This document shows positions 24,429 through 36,829 of a stretch of 64,000 nt of DNA, piece by piece. Made by a program: the position numbers and the translations under genes. The notes beneath the pieces are model-generated. The model saw only the letters and a program-made list of their open reading frames with translations, ran no database searches and was not told the origin of the DNA. Positions within the stretch are counted from its first letter, which is position 1. Each line of letters opens with the position of its first letter. The stretch comes from Sinohyriopsis cumingii (Eukaryota > Mollusca > Bivalvia > Unionida > Unionidae), in assembly GCA_028554795.2 (NCBI GenBank), contig CM068824.1, positions 158,484,289 to 158,548,288 of the forward strand. Reading direction: 5' to 3'.

Positions 24429-25539
24429 CTGCAATCATCAAATGAATGTGGTCTCTAAAATATTTTGTTACTGGCATGACATTTAATCAAAATAATTGAA
24501 GATTAATCAGATTATGATTTTCTATGAACAAATTTAAATTAGCAACGTTTTACTTTTTTTCAACAGTTTGGCTCTTTCAGTACATGTAAATTATGTGAAT
24601 AACTACTTCCAGAAAAAATAACTTTCCACTGTTTAGTATTAAACATGCAAAATCTGGCAGGTGACAAATGTACCAATAAACTTTTAGAACTCCTGGGAGG
24701 CAAAGTGTAAACATAATGAATAATTTCGACTGAGTACTGAAACAGACAATTGCTAATGGATGATGGATGCAGGCCCATCAAACACTGTTCTGGTCCTTAA
24801 GCTGTACTGAATAAAGCTATAAATCAAGAACAAAAAAATATTTTTTTTAGTACTTCAAGGCAGAGCTTCTATCATCTTTGCTGGCCATGGTTCTGATAGT
24901 TAACTCTTATCTACACCTTGGTCGATCAGTCAGATATTTAAGTGGTTTGTCCTAGCAAAATCTATTGGATTTCAGGAGTTGCCTTCCTTACCATGTAATG
25001 CCAACTAACCAACTGTGTATAGCAGCAGTGCATTGTACATTGGCCGAAAATGATAGCGGTAATTGACTTCAAAAGGATACTTTGCAAGTTTAGCATCGAA
25101 AGTAAGACTATGAACTAGAGAGAAACCATTAAAGGCATATTTGGGTGAAAAAATGTATTTATACAAATGAAAAACTGATTATTTGTGAGTCTATTCCAGT
25201 TGTGTGCTCCACTTGTCTCGATCATGTAGGAACAGTGCTTAAATTTGAACATGATTTTTTATATGCCACCTAATCCAATGAAATACACCTGAAGCAAAGA
25301 AATATCTGATTGACCCATAAAGGAGTAGATAGGGTTAATATATTGGAACCATGGCTAGTGAAGATAAGGTGCTATAACATGCTGATAAAAAGCAGAATTC
25401 TTGAAATAATTTATTTAAAATCCATGTTCTTCAACTCTGCTTCAAAAGTTATTATCAACCCCTGGAAGCCGAATTTTTCCATCTGGATTTAAAATTACTG
25501 TCTTTATTTACATGGGCATCCTACATGAACAAGAAGGCC

Positions 25540-26170
25540 AGGGCCTGCATGTTCAGCCCAAAATAAAAGTGTTGCTGTAAATCATGTGACCTTGACCCCA
25601 AGGTCAAAAGGTTTAGTGAATGTGTCACAGAATGAATTGTAGCTTAATAATGATTCATCCAAAGTATGAACAAATTCCATGAAGGCGTTAAGATATATAA
25701 GCAAATGAAAAATAACACAAGCAATGAAAAAACGAACGAAAACCTTAGTGCAAATTTGGCTATGACTGTGACCTTGATCTCAGGACTAAAAACATGATAG
25801 TGCATGTCAATGAATAAATTATCTTAGCATCATATATGACTCATTGTAAGCAAGTATGAAGAAAATGCACCAACAGGTTCAGGAAATATAAGCCAATAAA
25901 AAAGTTTAATGCTAATTTACTGTGATTGTGACTTTGACCTCAGAGTCAAAGGAACAAGCAAGTATTATCACATAATTATATATATTAACTTCATAATGAT
26001 TCATCCCCACGTATGAAGAAATTCCTTCAAGAGGTTTATAAAATATAAGCAACTGAAAAAACTGTAATCATAACCTTAATGCTAAGTTTCCATTGCTGTG
26101 ACTTTGTGCTCAATGTTGTAGGGGTTTGTGCTCATGCATAGAATGATTTGTCTGTTTCCTATTGCACTGG
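25540..26170. repeat. Diverged tandem array, about 165-180-bp units
   Basis: Recurring phrases: 'gtgaccttgaccccaaggtcaaa', 'aataatgattcatccaaagtatgaa', 'aaattccatgaaggcgttaagatatataagcaa', each seen three to four times with decay. Non-coding. Confidence 0.6.
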
Positions 26171-26251
26171 TTTTAAAATTAGGGTCGGAAGGTGGGTCTT
26201 TTTTAATAAACATTATATATTATAATAGTATTATAAAGTACTAAGCACTTC

Positions 26252-26500
26252 GGGGCCCCAAGTGGCTGAGTGGTCTAAAGCGCTCTCCATTACGGATCAC
26301 TCCCATCTCACCTCTGTCTGCGAGGGTTCGAGTCTAGGATTCAGCCAATGTGGGTATGTGAGAAAGCTTGCCAGTAGCTTTTCGTGGGTCGGTGGTTCTT
26401 CCCAGGGTTTTCCCGGGTTCTTCCTCCACCATTAATACTGGCCACCATACATAGCCTATCGTGTGCTGAAAAATGGCGTTAAACCCAACAACAACAACAA
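26252..26500 (+). mobile_element. tRNA-derived SINE, copy 2 (most complete)
   Basis: The box A-like gtggctgagtggtctaaagc and box B GGGTTCGAGTC are well preserved and resemble a Ser/Leu-type tRNA head. The body is ggttcttcccagggttttcc, ending atggcgttaaaccc(AACAAC)n. A perfect 10-bp target duplication, CTAAGCACTT, lies at 26241-26250 and 26501-26510. This is the youngest-looking copy of the three in the window. Confidence 0.92.
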
Positions 26501-26699
26501 CTAAGCACTTAAAGTACTGGGCTAAACTGGATTTTCTATGACAGAGCCCTTGACCCCAAGGTAAAATTGTGTGCAAGAATGAAAACCTTAACTCGTAATA
26601 AAACTGTTGATGCCACCGATAACAGACTAATATGTATCACTTTCCACTAACATGGGTTGACAAAATTAACCAAGAGGACATTTTTCTTATAGTTGCAGC

Positions 26700-26717
26700 G
26701 GGGGGGGGGGGGGGGGG
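26700..26717. repeat. Poly-G run of 18
   Basis: Eighteen consecutive Gs (poly-C on the - strand, which is the gene's sense strand). Such runs are prone to slippage and sequencing error. Confidence 0.9.
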
Positions 26718-28499
26718 ATAGTGCTCAAAGCTAGTTATCTGCAGAGACTTGTATAGAATAAATGCCGTAAGAATGTTACACTTATTCCAGCAATTGTGTA
26801 CATCACTTTTTTTTATGGGAGAAAAATGTCTTTGAGAGGTTCGAATCCATGCAAGACACAACTGTTTCATTCAGGTAATGATCAATCTGAATGTCAATGT
26901 GGATAGGTTGAATTTATTAATCATAAACATCTTCATATTTTGCAGAAAATGTTGAAACATGTTTAATTTTGCTCAAGGCCACATCTGTTGCCAAGTAGTG
27001 GCATGCATTCACAACGTTTCTGTCATAATTAAGACTGATTGTGCCAGTCCAATAAGCAGAATGCTTGTTAATCTTGGAACAGGTATGTATCAGATTACTG
27101 ACCAATGAATCTCAGTGACCTGGATTTTTCATTCAAGGTATGTAGTCTTGAACTAACTTCCTGACAGTGTGCAGAAACCTTATTTTCTTTTAGACTTAAC
27201 ATGACTTGGACTAGCTTACCCTGAATATAAACAATGACACCAAAGAATCTAAAGGTTTCTTTATTACCCTAAGTGCCATCCACACAGATCAGAAATGGAA
27301 CTAACTTTAGTTTTTCTGCAAAATATAGTTCTTTTGTGGTGGGTGGGTGGTAAAACTAATTTATCAATTTAATACTTTCCTGTTGCTATTATATAGCTTG
27401 TACTTTTCTAGGAGGAAAATACCCCTAACTGGATGATGAAAATTTGTCCTCCCATTATGATGACCCAGAAGCTTCCAGAACACTGGCTCACCCCTGCTGG
27501 AGAACCCAACATATATTGGGTATGTGTTCTGGGCACCCGTCATTTATTTTGAGAGAGCAACCTAACTTAGAGGGACATCAAAGTGGGTGGGGTGGAGGGA
27601 ATCTGGCAACAGCAGCAGCTAAGTATTACATTATTAAAATTGGTTTTACGCCCCCCCCAAAAAAAAAAATACATTTTAATATCAGTAATAGCTGGTGCTG
27701 TTGAATAGATGAACTTGTCATTTTTGTGGGAAGCTGATGATCCCACAAGAAGCACATAATGTAGAGGAAAAGACCATACATTATGCTATGCAGAAAAGCT
27801 TGGCCCTTGCTAAATCATATTATAGCTGAGTGAGGGAGGAGGATAAGATCTGATTGAGAGCGTGCCGAAGAAAATTTATCCCAACTGGAAAGAATTTTGG
27901 AGTCACCATAAACCTCATTTACTGCTTTAGTGAATGACAAGGATTCTCCTCCTCTGCCTCTTTAACCAAAGGGTGAAAAGAGGCAGGGACTCAAAGGAAG
28001 AGGGTACCACAGCTGCCTGCACTGCATCAATATCTCTTTGATTCATTGAGGACAGAAAGGACATCTTCATCCTGCCCTCTCTACTTGAAGCAAGGACTAT
28101 GTAACCCACTGTCTCTGTTTCAGGAGAGACTTGGTGGAGGAGAAACTTAAACCATTAACTCCTGTGGAAATAATGGATTGTTTTTGCTTGTATGATAGAG
28201 CAGTACTAGGACGCTCAATCAAACCATTTGGACATATTGTTAATGGAAGTAGAAAGGAAAAAAAATAACGTCTTCCATCAATTCAAATTTATCACAAGTA
28301 TTATTTTAAACCAAGTCACCCATGAAACTGCTGGGGGTGGGGGGAGGAGAGGAGAGAATTTAGTTTGGGTGAGTTGAATCACCTACTGCTCCCATGTGAT
28401 TTTTTTCATAGAATACAAATACAAATAAAGTAATGTAAGGACTGTATATGTTTTAATGGGTGGAAATCACAGGTTTTTAAAATAAGTGGCATTGTATAT

Positions 28500-29770
28500 A
28501 CACAACATGCAAAACATACTATTTGGCATGAAACTAAATGTGTAAACTTACCATAAGCTAGTAAAGTGTGAATGCAAGATGAGTAACCTATTGTTATAAG
28601 GTTGTGATACAAAGGAAATCTAGTAAAAATATTACAGTATATGAACTGTGCTTGTAATATAAATTTAACACAAAAAAGTCTGTGAAATGTTGGTCAAAAA
28701 GAACATAAAATCTAACCTTGGTCAGTAAAACATAAACTATGGCTCAGAGTGACCTGCTTTTACAAAAAGGATGTAGTACATGTCAAGATGCATCTCCTTG
28801 TCTGGTTTCATAATTTTAGACAGGATAGCATGTACATAGCATACCAAAAACCTACGTGGTCATTCAACCAATATTGTAAAATGTGAAATGTGAGTCACAA
28901 TGACCTTTTATTAGTGTGTGGTACTAACAGAGATGCTTATCATCGCCAAGTCTTTTATGAACAGTGCATGAAAAATGAACTTCAAGCAAAATTTAACCAA
29001 AGTCAGTGAAACATACAATAAGAGCCATAATGACTAACCTTTGCAATGAAGGTGTCATACTTATCAAGATGAATATTTGCACAAAGTTATATCATTCTAC
29101 TGTATGTACACACTATGCAAAATAACTTAAGTGGTCATAAGCTATATGTACACACTATGCAGAATAACTTAAGTGGTCATAAGCTGTATGTACACACTAT
29201 GCAAAAAAACTTAAGTGGTCATAAGCTGAATGTACACACTATGCAAAATAACTTAAGTGGTCATAAGCTGCATGTACACACTATGCAAAAAAACTTAAGT
29301 GGTCATAAGCTGTATGTACACACTATGCAAAAAAACTTAAGTGGTCATTAGCTGTATCTATACACTATGCAAAAAAACTTAAGTGGTCATTAGCTGTATC
29401 TACACACTATGCAAAAAAACTTAAGTGGTCATTAGCTGTATCTACACACTATGCAAAAAACGTAAGTGGTCATAAGCTGTTATGTACATACTTAACCTAA
29501 GCTGGTAGAATTAAAATGGCAGGACATGGTAACCTTGTTGTAAGGTTGTGATATTAACAGAGATGTATACAATCATTTACCCTGATTATTCCAGCATGAA
29601 CTGTGCTTGAGAACTTGATTTAAAACACAAAATTTAACCAAAATGAATGAAATGTAGGCAAAAGTGACCTACTTTTGAGATGAGGATGTAGTATTTTCAT
29701 CAAGATCATCACCTCATAAAATTTGAAGATTCCAGTTATAACCACAAATACACAGAGTACAAAATCTTGT
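28500..29770. repeat. Diverged tandem array, about 180-200-bp units
   Basis: Phrases such as 'gtgacctgcttttacaaaaaggatgtagta', 'tgtcaagatgcatctcc', 'aacctaccttggtcagtaaaacata' and 'gtgacctacttttgagatgaggatgtagta' recur at roughly constant spacing. The 42-bp minisatellite at 29107 is embedded in it. Confidence 0.6.
29107..29480. repeat. 42-bp minisatellite, about 9 copies
   Basis: The unit is tacacactatgcaaaataac plus ttaagtggtcataagctgtatg. The period of 42 bp leaves an open + strand frame of 14-residue repeats (MQNNLSGHKLYVHT), which I regard as non-coding. It seems to be a local amplification of part of the surrounding diverged array. Confidence 0.93.
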
Positions 29771-30469
29771 ACAATCATGAGGTAAATAAATTTAAAAAAA
29801 CATGACAAAGAATGTACAAATAATGTACATATACCAACTTAGCATCCTTGCCACCCTCCCCTGGTGGGTAGGTGCCTTGAAACCCACTCCAAACTACTGC
29901 CTAGTATCTAGGAAGAAAGAAATATTGAGATACAGTACAGCTTTTCTTGTATATATGATTTTTGTGTGGGTGTTTAATAGGGTGGAGAGGAATGGGTAGT
30001 ACACTAGCTCTCCTCTACTTTGGTGGGGCAAGCTAAAAATGCTGGAGATAGAACAAAAATGCTGGTAACTTTCCCTCTACAGATTTAAAGAAAAGTTGTT
30101 TTTTTTTAACAACAAATCATAACCTAAAATAATTCTATGATTAAAAACGGTTTCAATACTGGAGTGGATGCCATGCAGAAAATGATCCAGCCTTAAACTT
30201 CTTTAGTGACAAATAAGAATAGTTATCCTTGGAATTGAGGGGAGTTAATTTTGGAATTGAGGTGAGTTAACTTTCAAATTTAACAGCCTATCATATTTTT
30301 TTATGACAAAATCAAGAATCAGTATCCTCATATAAGTGAGATCTTGCTGATGATTTTTAGTGCATAAGAGCTGGGTTGGGTCAAAACCAGCAGCCAAGCA
30401 AATACTGCTGAGGAATGGGACAAAAGAAACAATCAACTAAACTACTAATATCAATCTTTCATTACTTAC

Positions 30470-30710
30470 AGCCACAGTGTCCAGTGACAGGTCATATAGT
30501 ACATTGTTTCGGTCATGCAGGTAAATAAGGCCATCAACCACCTGCTTGACCAGTGGCCAGCAGTTTTCAAAAGGATGTTGTCTTATTGCCTCCTTCATGT
30601 GCTGGCTGTAAACATAGAGGCTACTCTTCAGTGGTTCCAACACCTGATATGCTGCCCCCTCACCTCTGGCCAACCACTTACACCGTACAATGCTATCCTG
30701 TTTAATGTAT
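30470..30710 (-). CDS. Pseudokinase multidomain gene, internal exon (visible residues 412-491)
   Basis: Acceptor tttttctcag|ATACAT at 30711-30712 and donor GTGGCT|gtaagt after 30470. The first base completes an Arg codon split with the exon ending at 38290; the length 241 = 1 + 80 codons, ending in phase 0. It encodes the hinge and the start of the C-lobe: YQVLEPLKSSLYVYS corresponds to the hinge and alpha-D, and WPLVKQVVDGLIYLHDRN is a textbook alpha-E. The catalytic-loop motif HRDLKPEN is replaced by LYDLSLDT (residues 482-489): the Asp remains but His-Arg, Lys and Asn are gone. Together with the NIS in place of DFG in the next exon this argues for a pseudokinase. Confidence 0.78.
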
Positions 30711-31308
30711 CTGAGAAAAAATAATGTTTCAATATTTTAAAATATTTCATGACAATGCAAATTTAGTATATTTAAACAGGTGCATAACTTCTTTAGCATA
30801 TTACTGTAAACGGGCATAACTGTAAATATTCATTATGCTGAAAAAAAAGGTTTGGTAATCAAGCTTTCTTGCTGAATTAGAATCAATTATATTCTTGTTT
30901 ATGTTGTGTGATTCGCAATTATTTGATGATAAGGTACAAAAGCTGGGCAGTGTTGAAGAGAGTTATTCATTTTTCTCAAATAGTTAAGATATCATCGTTT
31001 ACAGCACATGGCATCATATATCAAAAAGATGGTGTAACCTGTAAGCATGTCAGTATTTGTGAAAGGTAACTGCCATGAAATCTAGGATGAAAATTGAGAT
31101 CGGTCAAAAAACACCTGGAAATCTTTGTTTTGAAAAATAAGATTCGGGAGAGCAATGGATCTCTATCCTGGAAGCAATTTAAAGTGTATGAGAACGATTA
31201 CACTCCTCAAAACACAAGCTCTGCACAAGAAAAGTTTTACCAACCAAACTTGGCCCGAATATACTGCAATAGCAGGCATGCAGCTGTAGTTATATCATGA
31301 TGACCTGA

Positions 31309-31488
31309 TGATGTTTCTTACTTTAAATATTCTCAGCATGTTTAATGTTTTCTAATTTCACAGTGTTTGTTTTTGTAATAATATTATTATATGTTTTTAT
31401 CTTATAGGTGTTGTCTAATGTTGTAAAGCACTTAGAGCTTCTAAAGATTAGGCACTATACAAAGTCCTCATCATTATTATTATTATCT
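31309..31488 (+). mobile_element. LINE 3' end, severely truncated
   Basis: About 180 bp homologous to the 3' UTR of the LINE at 12015-12688: ctaatttcacagtgtttgtttttgtaat, taatgttgtaaagcacttag, ggcactatacaaagtcctca, then (ATT)n. It retains only the tail and carries no coding sequence. Confidence 0.85.
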
Positions 31489-31960
31489 GATCAGAAGGTC
31501 TCTGTGAACTTGACCCTTTGTCAAGGCATATGGTCATGAACAAAACTTAATGTGCAGAAACCTTTATTTTTCTTATCAGATTTAACCTGCAACCTTTAGA
31601 TCCGAAATTCTAAAGGTATCTTTCTTATGCTAATATTTACAAGCCATCCACCATGTTTGGTCCAAGAGCTTTCTCTAGAACATAACTTATTCTGCAAAAC
31701 CTTTTCTTCTTTAAGTCATAAGCAATGACCTTTAGCCTTTTGATCCCAAAGCAAAAGACCTCTTACTAACCTTTAATGCATGCTCTCCAAAAACTTTGGT
31801 AAAGGAATTAAAACTAAAGCTATTATACATAAAAAGTTTCTTCTTTTAGTCACAGTGACCTTGACCACAAAATTAATAGGTTATTTCTTTATTGTAAGTC
31901 CAAGCCATACGGTTTTTTAAAGGAAACGGATATAAAACTATAGTTATTGTGCTGAAATGA
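31489..31960. repeat. Diverged tandem array, about 140-bp units
   Basis: Phrases 'gtgaccttgacc', 'tgatcccaaa...', 'acaagccatccaccatgtttggtc', 'aaaactta...tgcagaaacctttatt' recur. It belongs to the same family as the arrays at 48600 and 60180, and a short piece may lie at 27130-27330. Confidence 0.55.
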
Positions 31961-32800
31961 AAAAGATACCATATATAATGATACTGAAGGATGCAAATAT
32001 TGATGGAATGAAAGAGAAAATACAGCTCTATACACTTCTTTATGGCAGGCATAAAATAAACGGTAACAACATAAGTGTATTAATCAAGACTTCGCCATGG
32101 CTTGCATGTCCAGTTTGTTCTTAATTAAATGAGAATATCAGTGACAAGAACCTAAATTTCAAGGAATGTCTTGGGAATCATAATTTCTTTACTTCTAAGA
32201 AATTCTTGCGCATTTTTCAACAGGAAATTGAAGGACTGAGAGACCAAAGTGAAATAAAAAGGAAAAAGATAACAAAATCAATAACAATATTGTCTTCATC
32301 TCACTTTTTCCATCACCCAACAGTCTGTACATGTAACATCTAACTAAGGCTAAATAAAAATGCATGTTGTTCTGGCTACGCAACTGATCCCATGTTTTCT
32401 TGCTAATTTATGCTGGGAGATGGGGGTACCATGGAAAAAAGAAGACAAAATCAGGAGAAAAAATGAACAGAGGGATGTAATTATGATCAAAGATAAATTC
32501 AGGATAATAATGATGCATATTTTCTAGTTTATGCTTCATTTAAATCTGTCCAGACCAAAAAAGAGTCTGTACCAACCTACCTACTCTAATTTTCTATACC
32601 AATGTAACCAGAACCTTGCATTTCTTCACCTAAATAATCAATTAAAATCAAAATATTAAGTGCAAATTGTAACAGAATACAAACTGAAACTAACTTAATG
32701 TTTTGAAAGGATTTTACTTCTGGCTGAAATAATAATGTTAGGAATTTTATATTACTGAATTAGAAAGAACCAAAATATTTACAATTATGAGACTCATTTC

Positions 32801-32802
<2 letters not shown>

Positions 32803-32832
<30 letters not shown>
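32803..32832. repeat. AAT microsatellite
   Basis: About ten AAT units. Confidence 0.9.
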
Positions 32833-32949
32833 CAACTTTATGAAATAACTTAATAAACAACTCAGACTGGCATTGATTTCATCAATACCAATACAAAATG
32901 AGTTAAATATGCAAGATTTAGTCTGGTCAGTAATTACCTAATCAAAAAT

Positions 32950-34470
32950 TATCACCACACCTGCCATCCATGCCATCCATATACATGTGCAAAACTATCA
33001 CCACATCTGCCATCCACATACATGTGCAAAACTATCACCACATCTGCCATCCACATACACCAATGTGGGCATATGAGAAAGCTTGCCAGTAGCTTCTCAT
33101 GGGTCGGTGGTTCTTTCCAGGGTTTTCCGGGTTCTTCCTCCACCATTAATACTGCCCGCCATGTATAGCCTATCGTGCTGAAAAATGGCGTTAAACCCCA
33201 CAACAACAACAACAACAACAACCATCCACATACATGTGCAAAACTATCACCACATCTGCCATCCACATACATGTGCACAAATGTCACCAAACCTGCCATC
33301 CACATACATGTGCACAAATATCACCACAACTGCCATCCACATACATGTGCACAAATGTCACCACACCTGCCATCCACATACATGTGCACAAATGTCACCA
33401 CACCTGCCATCCACATGTGCGAAACTATCACCACACCTGCCATCCACATACATGTGCACAAATGTCACCACACCTGCCATCCACATACATGTGCACAAAT
33501 GTCACCACACCTGCCATCCACATGTGCAAAACTATCACCACACCTGCCATCCACATACATGTGCACAAATGTCACCACACCTGCCATCCACATACATGTG
33601 CACAAATGTCACCACACCTGCCATCAACATACATGTGCACAAATGTCACCACACCTGCCATCCACATACATGTGCACAAATGTCACCACACCTGCCATCC
33701 ACATAAATGTGCACAAATGTCACCAAACCTGCCATCCACATACATGTGCACAAATGTCACCACACCTGACATCCACATACATGTGCACAAATGTCACCAC
33801 ACCTGCCATCCACATACATGTGCACAAGTGTCACCACACTTGCCATCCACATATATATGCACAAATGTCACCACACCTGCCATCCACATACATGTGCACA
33901 AATGTCACCACACCTGCCATCCACATATATGTACACAAATGTCACCACACCTGATACCCACATTCAGGTGCAAAATTACTCCACCCCTGCCATCCACATT
34001 AAGGTGCAAAATTATTGCTACATTAGCCATCCAAATGGAGGTGCAAAATTATCAACACTCATGCAACCCACATTCAAAAACAAAATTATTACCACACCTG
34101 ACATCCATATTCAGGTACAACATTATCACCACACCTGACATCCACATACAGGTACAACATTATCACCACACCTGACATCCGCATACAGGTACGACATTAT
34201 CACCACAGCTGACTTCCACATTCAGGTACAAAATTATCACCACACCTGACATCCACATTCAGGTACAACATTATCACCACACCTGACATCTGCATACAGG
34301 TACAACATTATCACCACACCTGACATCCACATTCAGGTACAACATCAACACCATACCTGACATCCGCATTCAGGTACAACATTATCACCCAAACTGACAT
34401 CCACATTTGGGTGTAAAATTATCACCACAGATGCCAACTACATTCAGGTGCAAAGTCATAGCCACCCTTA
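32950..34470. repeat. 37-bp minisatellite, about 38 copies, decaying to the right
   Basis: The core unit is catccacatacatgtgcacaaatgtcaccacacctgc. Because 37 is not a multiple of three, the same 37-residue translation cycles through all three + frames, producing open frames up to 313 codons; these are not taken as genes. From about 33950 the units drift to 'cattcaggtacaacattatcaccacacctgac', showing a gradient of divergence. A SINE half is inserted at 33060. Confidence 0.95.
33060..33221 (+). mobile_element. tRNA-derived SINE, copy 3 (5'-truncated), inside a minisatellite
   Basis: Homologous to the 3' two-thirds of the SINE at 26252, from caatgtgggcatatgagaaa to atggcgttaaaccccacaac and (AAC)n; the tRNA head is missing. 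It is flanked on both sides by units of the 37-bp minisatellite, with ccatccacatac before and after, which may be the target duplication or simply the array. Confidence 0.88.
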
Positions 34471-35159
34471 CCAACATATTAACATCCAAAAGAAAAAAGG
34501 TTTGCACTAGAAACTCCAGCAAATAAGGACTGTCAGGTTAGTGTGACTAACTGTGTCTCTTTAACCAAATGTTGGAATCTACTTTTAAACAAATTCACTT
34601 ATAAAGAACAAAAATATGTTTGTTACAAGGTACATTCTAGGATATTATTAGTATGAACAGCCTTTACACTGTTGGATACACTGACGAGTTCATGTCTCTG
34701 CATTTCAATTTAAGAGTTGTATACTAATTAACAAGTATAATCTAAGTTGCTTGCCAAAACTTTCATGTTTCCTCTCCTTCCATCTCAATCACAATGAATT
34801 TAACTTCATCTTCTGTATCAAGCTCAAGCACTCTAAAACATTTCCAAAGAGTAAAGTTGTTATTTTTTAATAATACAAAAATAAAAACTTATTTAAAAAA
34901 ATGAATAGTAATGGAGTCACATTTGGGCACTTTAAGATAAAATGTTATACAAGTGATCATCATGATGTATGTTTTAAACAAGAGTCCCTCCAAGGGGTCT
35001 AATGCTCTACTGTCCAAAAAGAAAGACCAAGAATCCATGATGAGACTTTTTCATTTACATTTTATAAGGTTAATAAAATAATAATATTGTACAATTTTAA
35101 TTCAGATATATACACACACAAACAAACATACAGAGGGGAAAAGAAGGAGGGTGTTAAAT

Positions 35160-36010
35160 GGTGGTTTGTACATTTATCAGGATCAGTGATAACAAAGCTT
35201 TCAAGATGGATTTTCAGGATCAGTGATAACAAAGCTTTCAAGCTGGATGCCAAGGTGGTTATATCAGTTGTGAGATGTTACCATTTTCACTGACTAGACA
35301 TTATAAGAAGTCTTCCATTCAAACTAAGCATTCATGAAAGAAAGTGAAGTGCTTTGACTGCATTCCTGTGAGGAAGTGAAAACAAGATTTCAATACGGAT
35401 GTCATGGTAGTTATATTTTATGTCAGATTGACACCATTTTCATTTAGGCTTCATATAAAGTCTTTAAACTAAATTCCATTTATTGAAGATGAGTAGCAAG
35501 AACAAGATTGACAAGATGGCTGCACAATGACCCTGTTGCCTGTCTGAATGGCATCCTTTTCATTTAGGTCCAACTAGACATTCTACAAAATCTTGCAGTG
35601 AATAATAATAACTAGATTTTCACAATGGACATTGTAGCAAGCATACTGGATGACCAAGCAGCCCTTTTTTCATTTAAGACAAATTAGACATCATATGAAG
35701 TCTTGTGGTGAAAACATCAAGTCAATATACATTCCAGAAGTAGTGGTAACAAGATTTTCAAGATGGTTCTGTTGGACATATTGGATTTCTGAACAGCACC
35801 ATTTTCATTAGAACCAACTAAACAAGTTGTGCCTTTGAAATCCTATGTCAATATTATATTCAGTTCAGAAGGAGTAGGCTACAAGATTTTCATCATGGCT
35901 GCTGTGGTGGCCATACTAAATGTCCAAGCAGTGTCATTTTCATTTAGGACTGACTAGGCTATGTTGTGAGTATGTGTGTAATGTTTCATGGCCATTAATG
36001 AAGTTTGTTT
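35160..36010. repeat. Diverged tandem array, about 140-bp units
   Basis: Units built on 'acaagattttcaagatggctg', 'tggatgtctgagcag', 'accattttcatttagg' and 'actagacattatatgaagtctt', five or six copies. The first two units share a nearly exact 37-bp duplicate (ttatcaggatcagtgataac at 35175 and again at about 35212). Confidence 0.65.
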
Positions 36011-36829
36011 TATTAGGATTAGGGATAAAAGATTTGTGCTAATGGATGGATGGGCAAATTACAATGGACAAAAGCCATAAATTCCTCATGTCTATGATAA
36101 GGAGAGCTAAAAATTGGTTTGCCCTTTACTCATCCACTATATCAGGACTGGTTAGGTAAGCATGTTAGCTTTATAACTAAGTTCTGCTAAACTGCATGAG
36201 GATCATATCTGGCACTTCAGCATATTTTTGTGCATACCATGTATTCATGGGTAGTTAGTTATGCTACAAAGCATGCTAGATAGCAATAAACCTACAATTT
36301 GAGAGGTGTGTTGAATGTCCATATGGATCACCAGTCAGTCTTTTCAATCACTATGGAAACTGTGAGGTTAGAGGTCAAAATGGGCCTAATATCACTCACC
36401 TGTTAAACACTGATCTAAAAAGGTAAGTGTAGCAATGAGCAGGGTGGACAGTGACAACTCAAGAATACTAGACAGTCTTTGGCACACAGGCATAAATGAT
36501 TACATTCAGCAGTGGACAGACCAGCTGAAAACTAGACTGTATGGTATAAAAGAGAACAAGTGGCCACCCTAAAGGCATAGTAGATGCCTTTGGTTGAAAG
36601 ATGCCCATGTCAGGTTAATTTCAACTTATCAAGTAGAAACTGGTGGTAATTTGATATGTTAACTGCATTTCCATTCTGTGTGACTTCAGCTGAACTAGAT
36701 GATAAATATTGAAGGTAATTATGCTAGGACTCCATCTATCATACCTGGTCCGATATGATAAGGCAGTTTTGGAGAGAAAATTGGCCAAATCTGATGTCAC
36801 ATGAGCATCAGTGAACATTTTCCACCCAG

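Larger units (their letters stand above)
24429..30469 (-). other. Intron of the pseudokinase gene, 6.0 kb
   Basis: GT at 30469-30468 and AG at 24430-24429 (minus strand), phase 0. It contains a SINE at 26252, a poly-G run, diverged arrays at 25540-26170 and 28500-29770, and a 42-bp minisatellite at 29107. The rest shows nothing recognisable. Confidence 0.75.

Noticed and set aside
29107..29480. CRISPR-like regular repeats
   Set aside because: Units are directly contiguous with no unique spacers, in a eukaryotic intron; it is a minisatellite.
33175..34175. His/Cys/Thr-rich frames of up to 313 codons in three registers
   Set aside because: The same 37-residue cycle appears in all three frames of a 37-bp minisatellite; there is no splice or start context.
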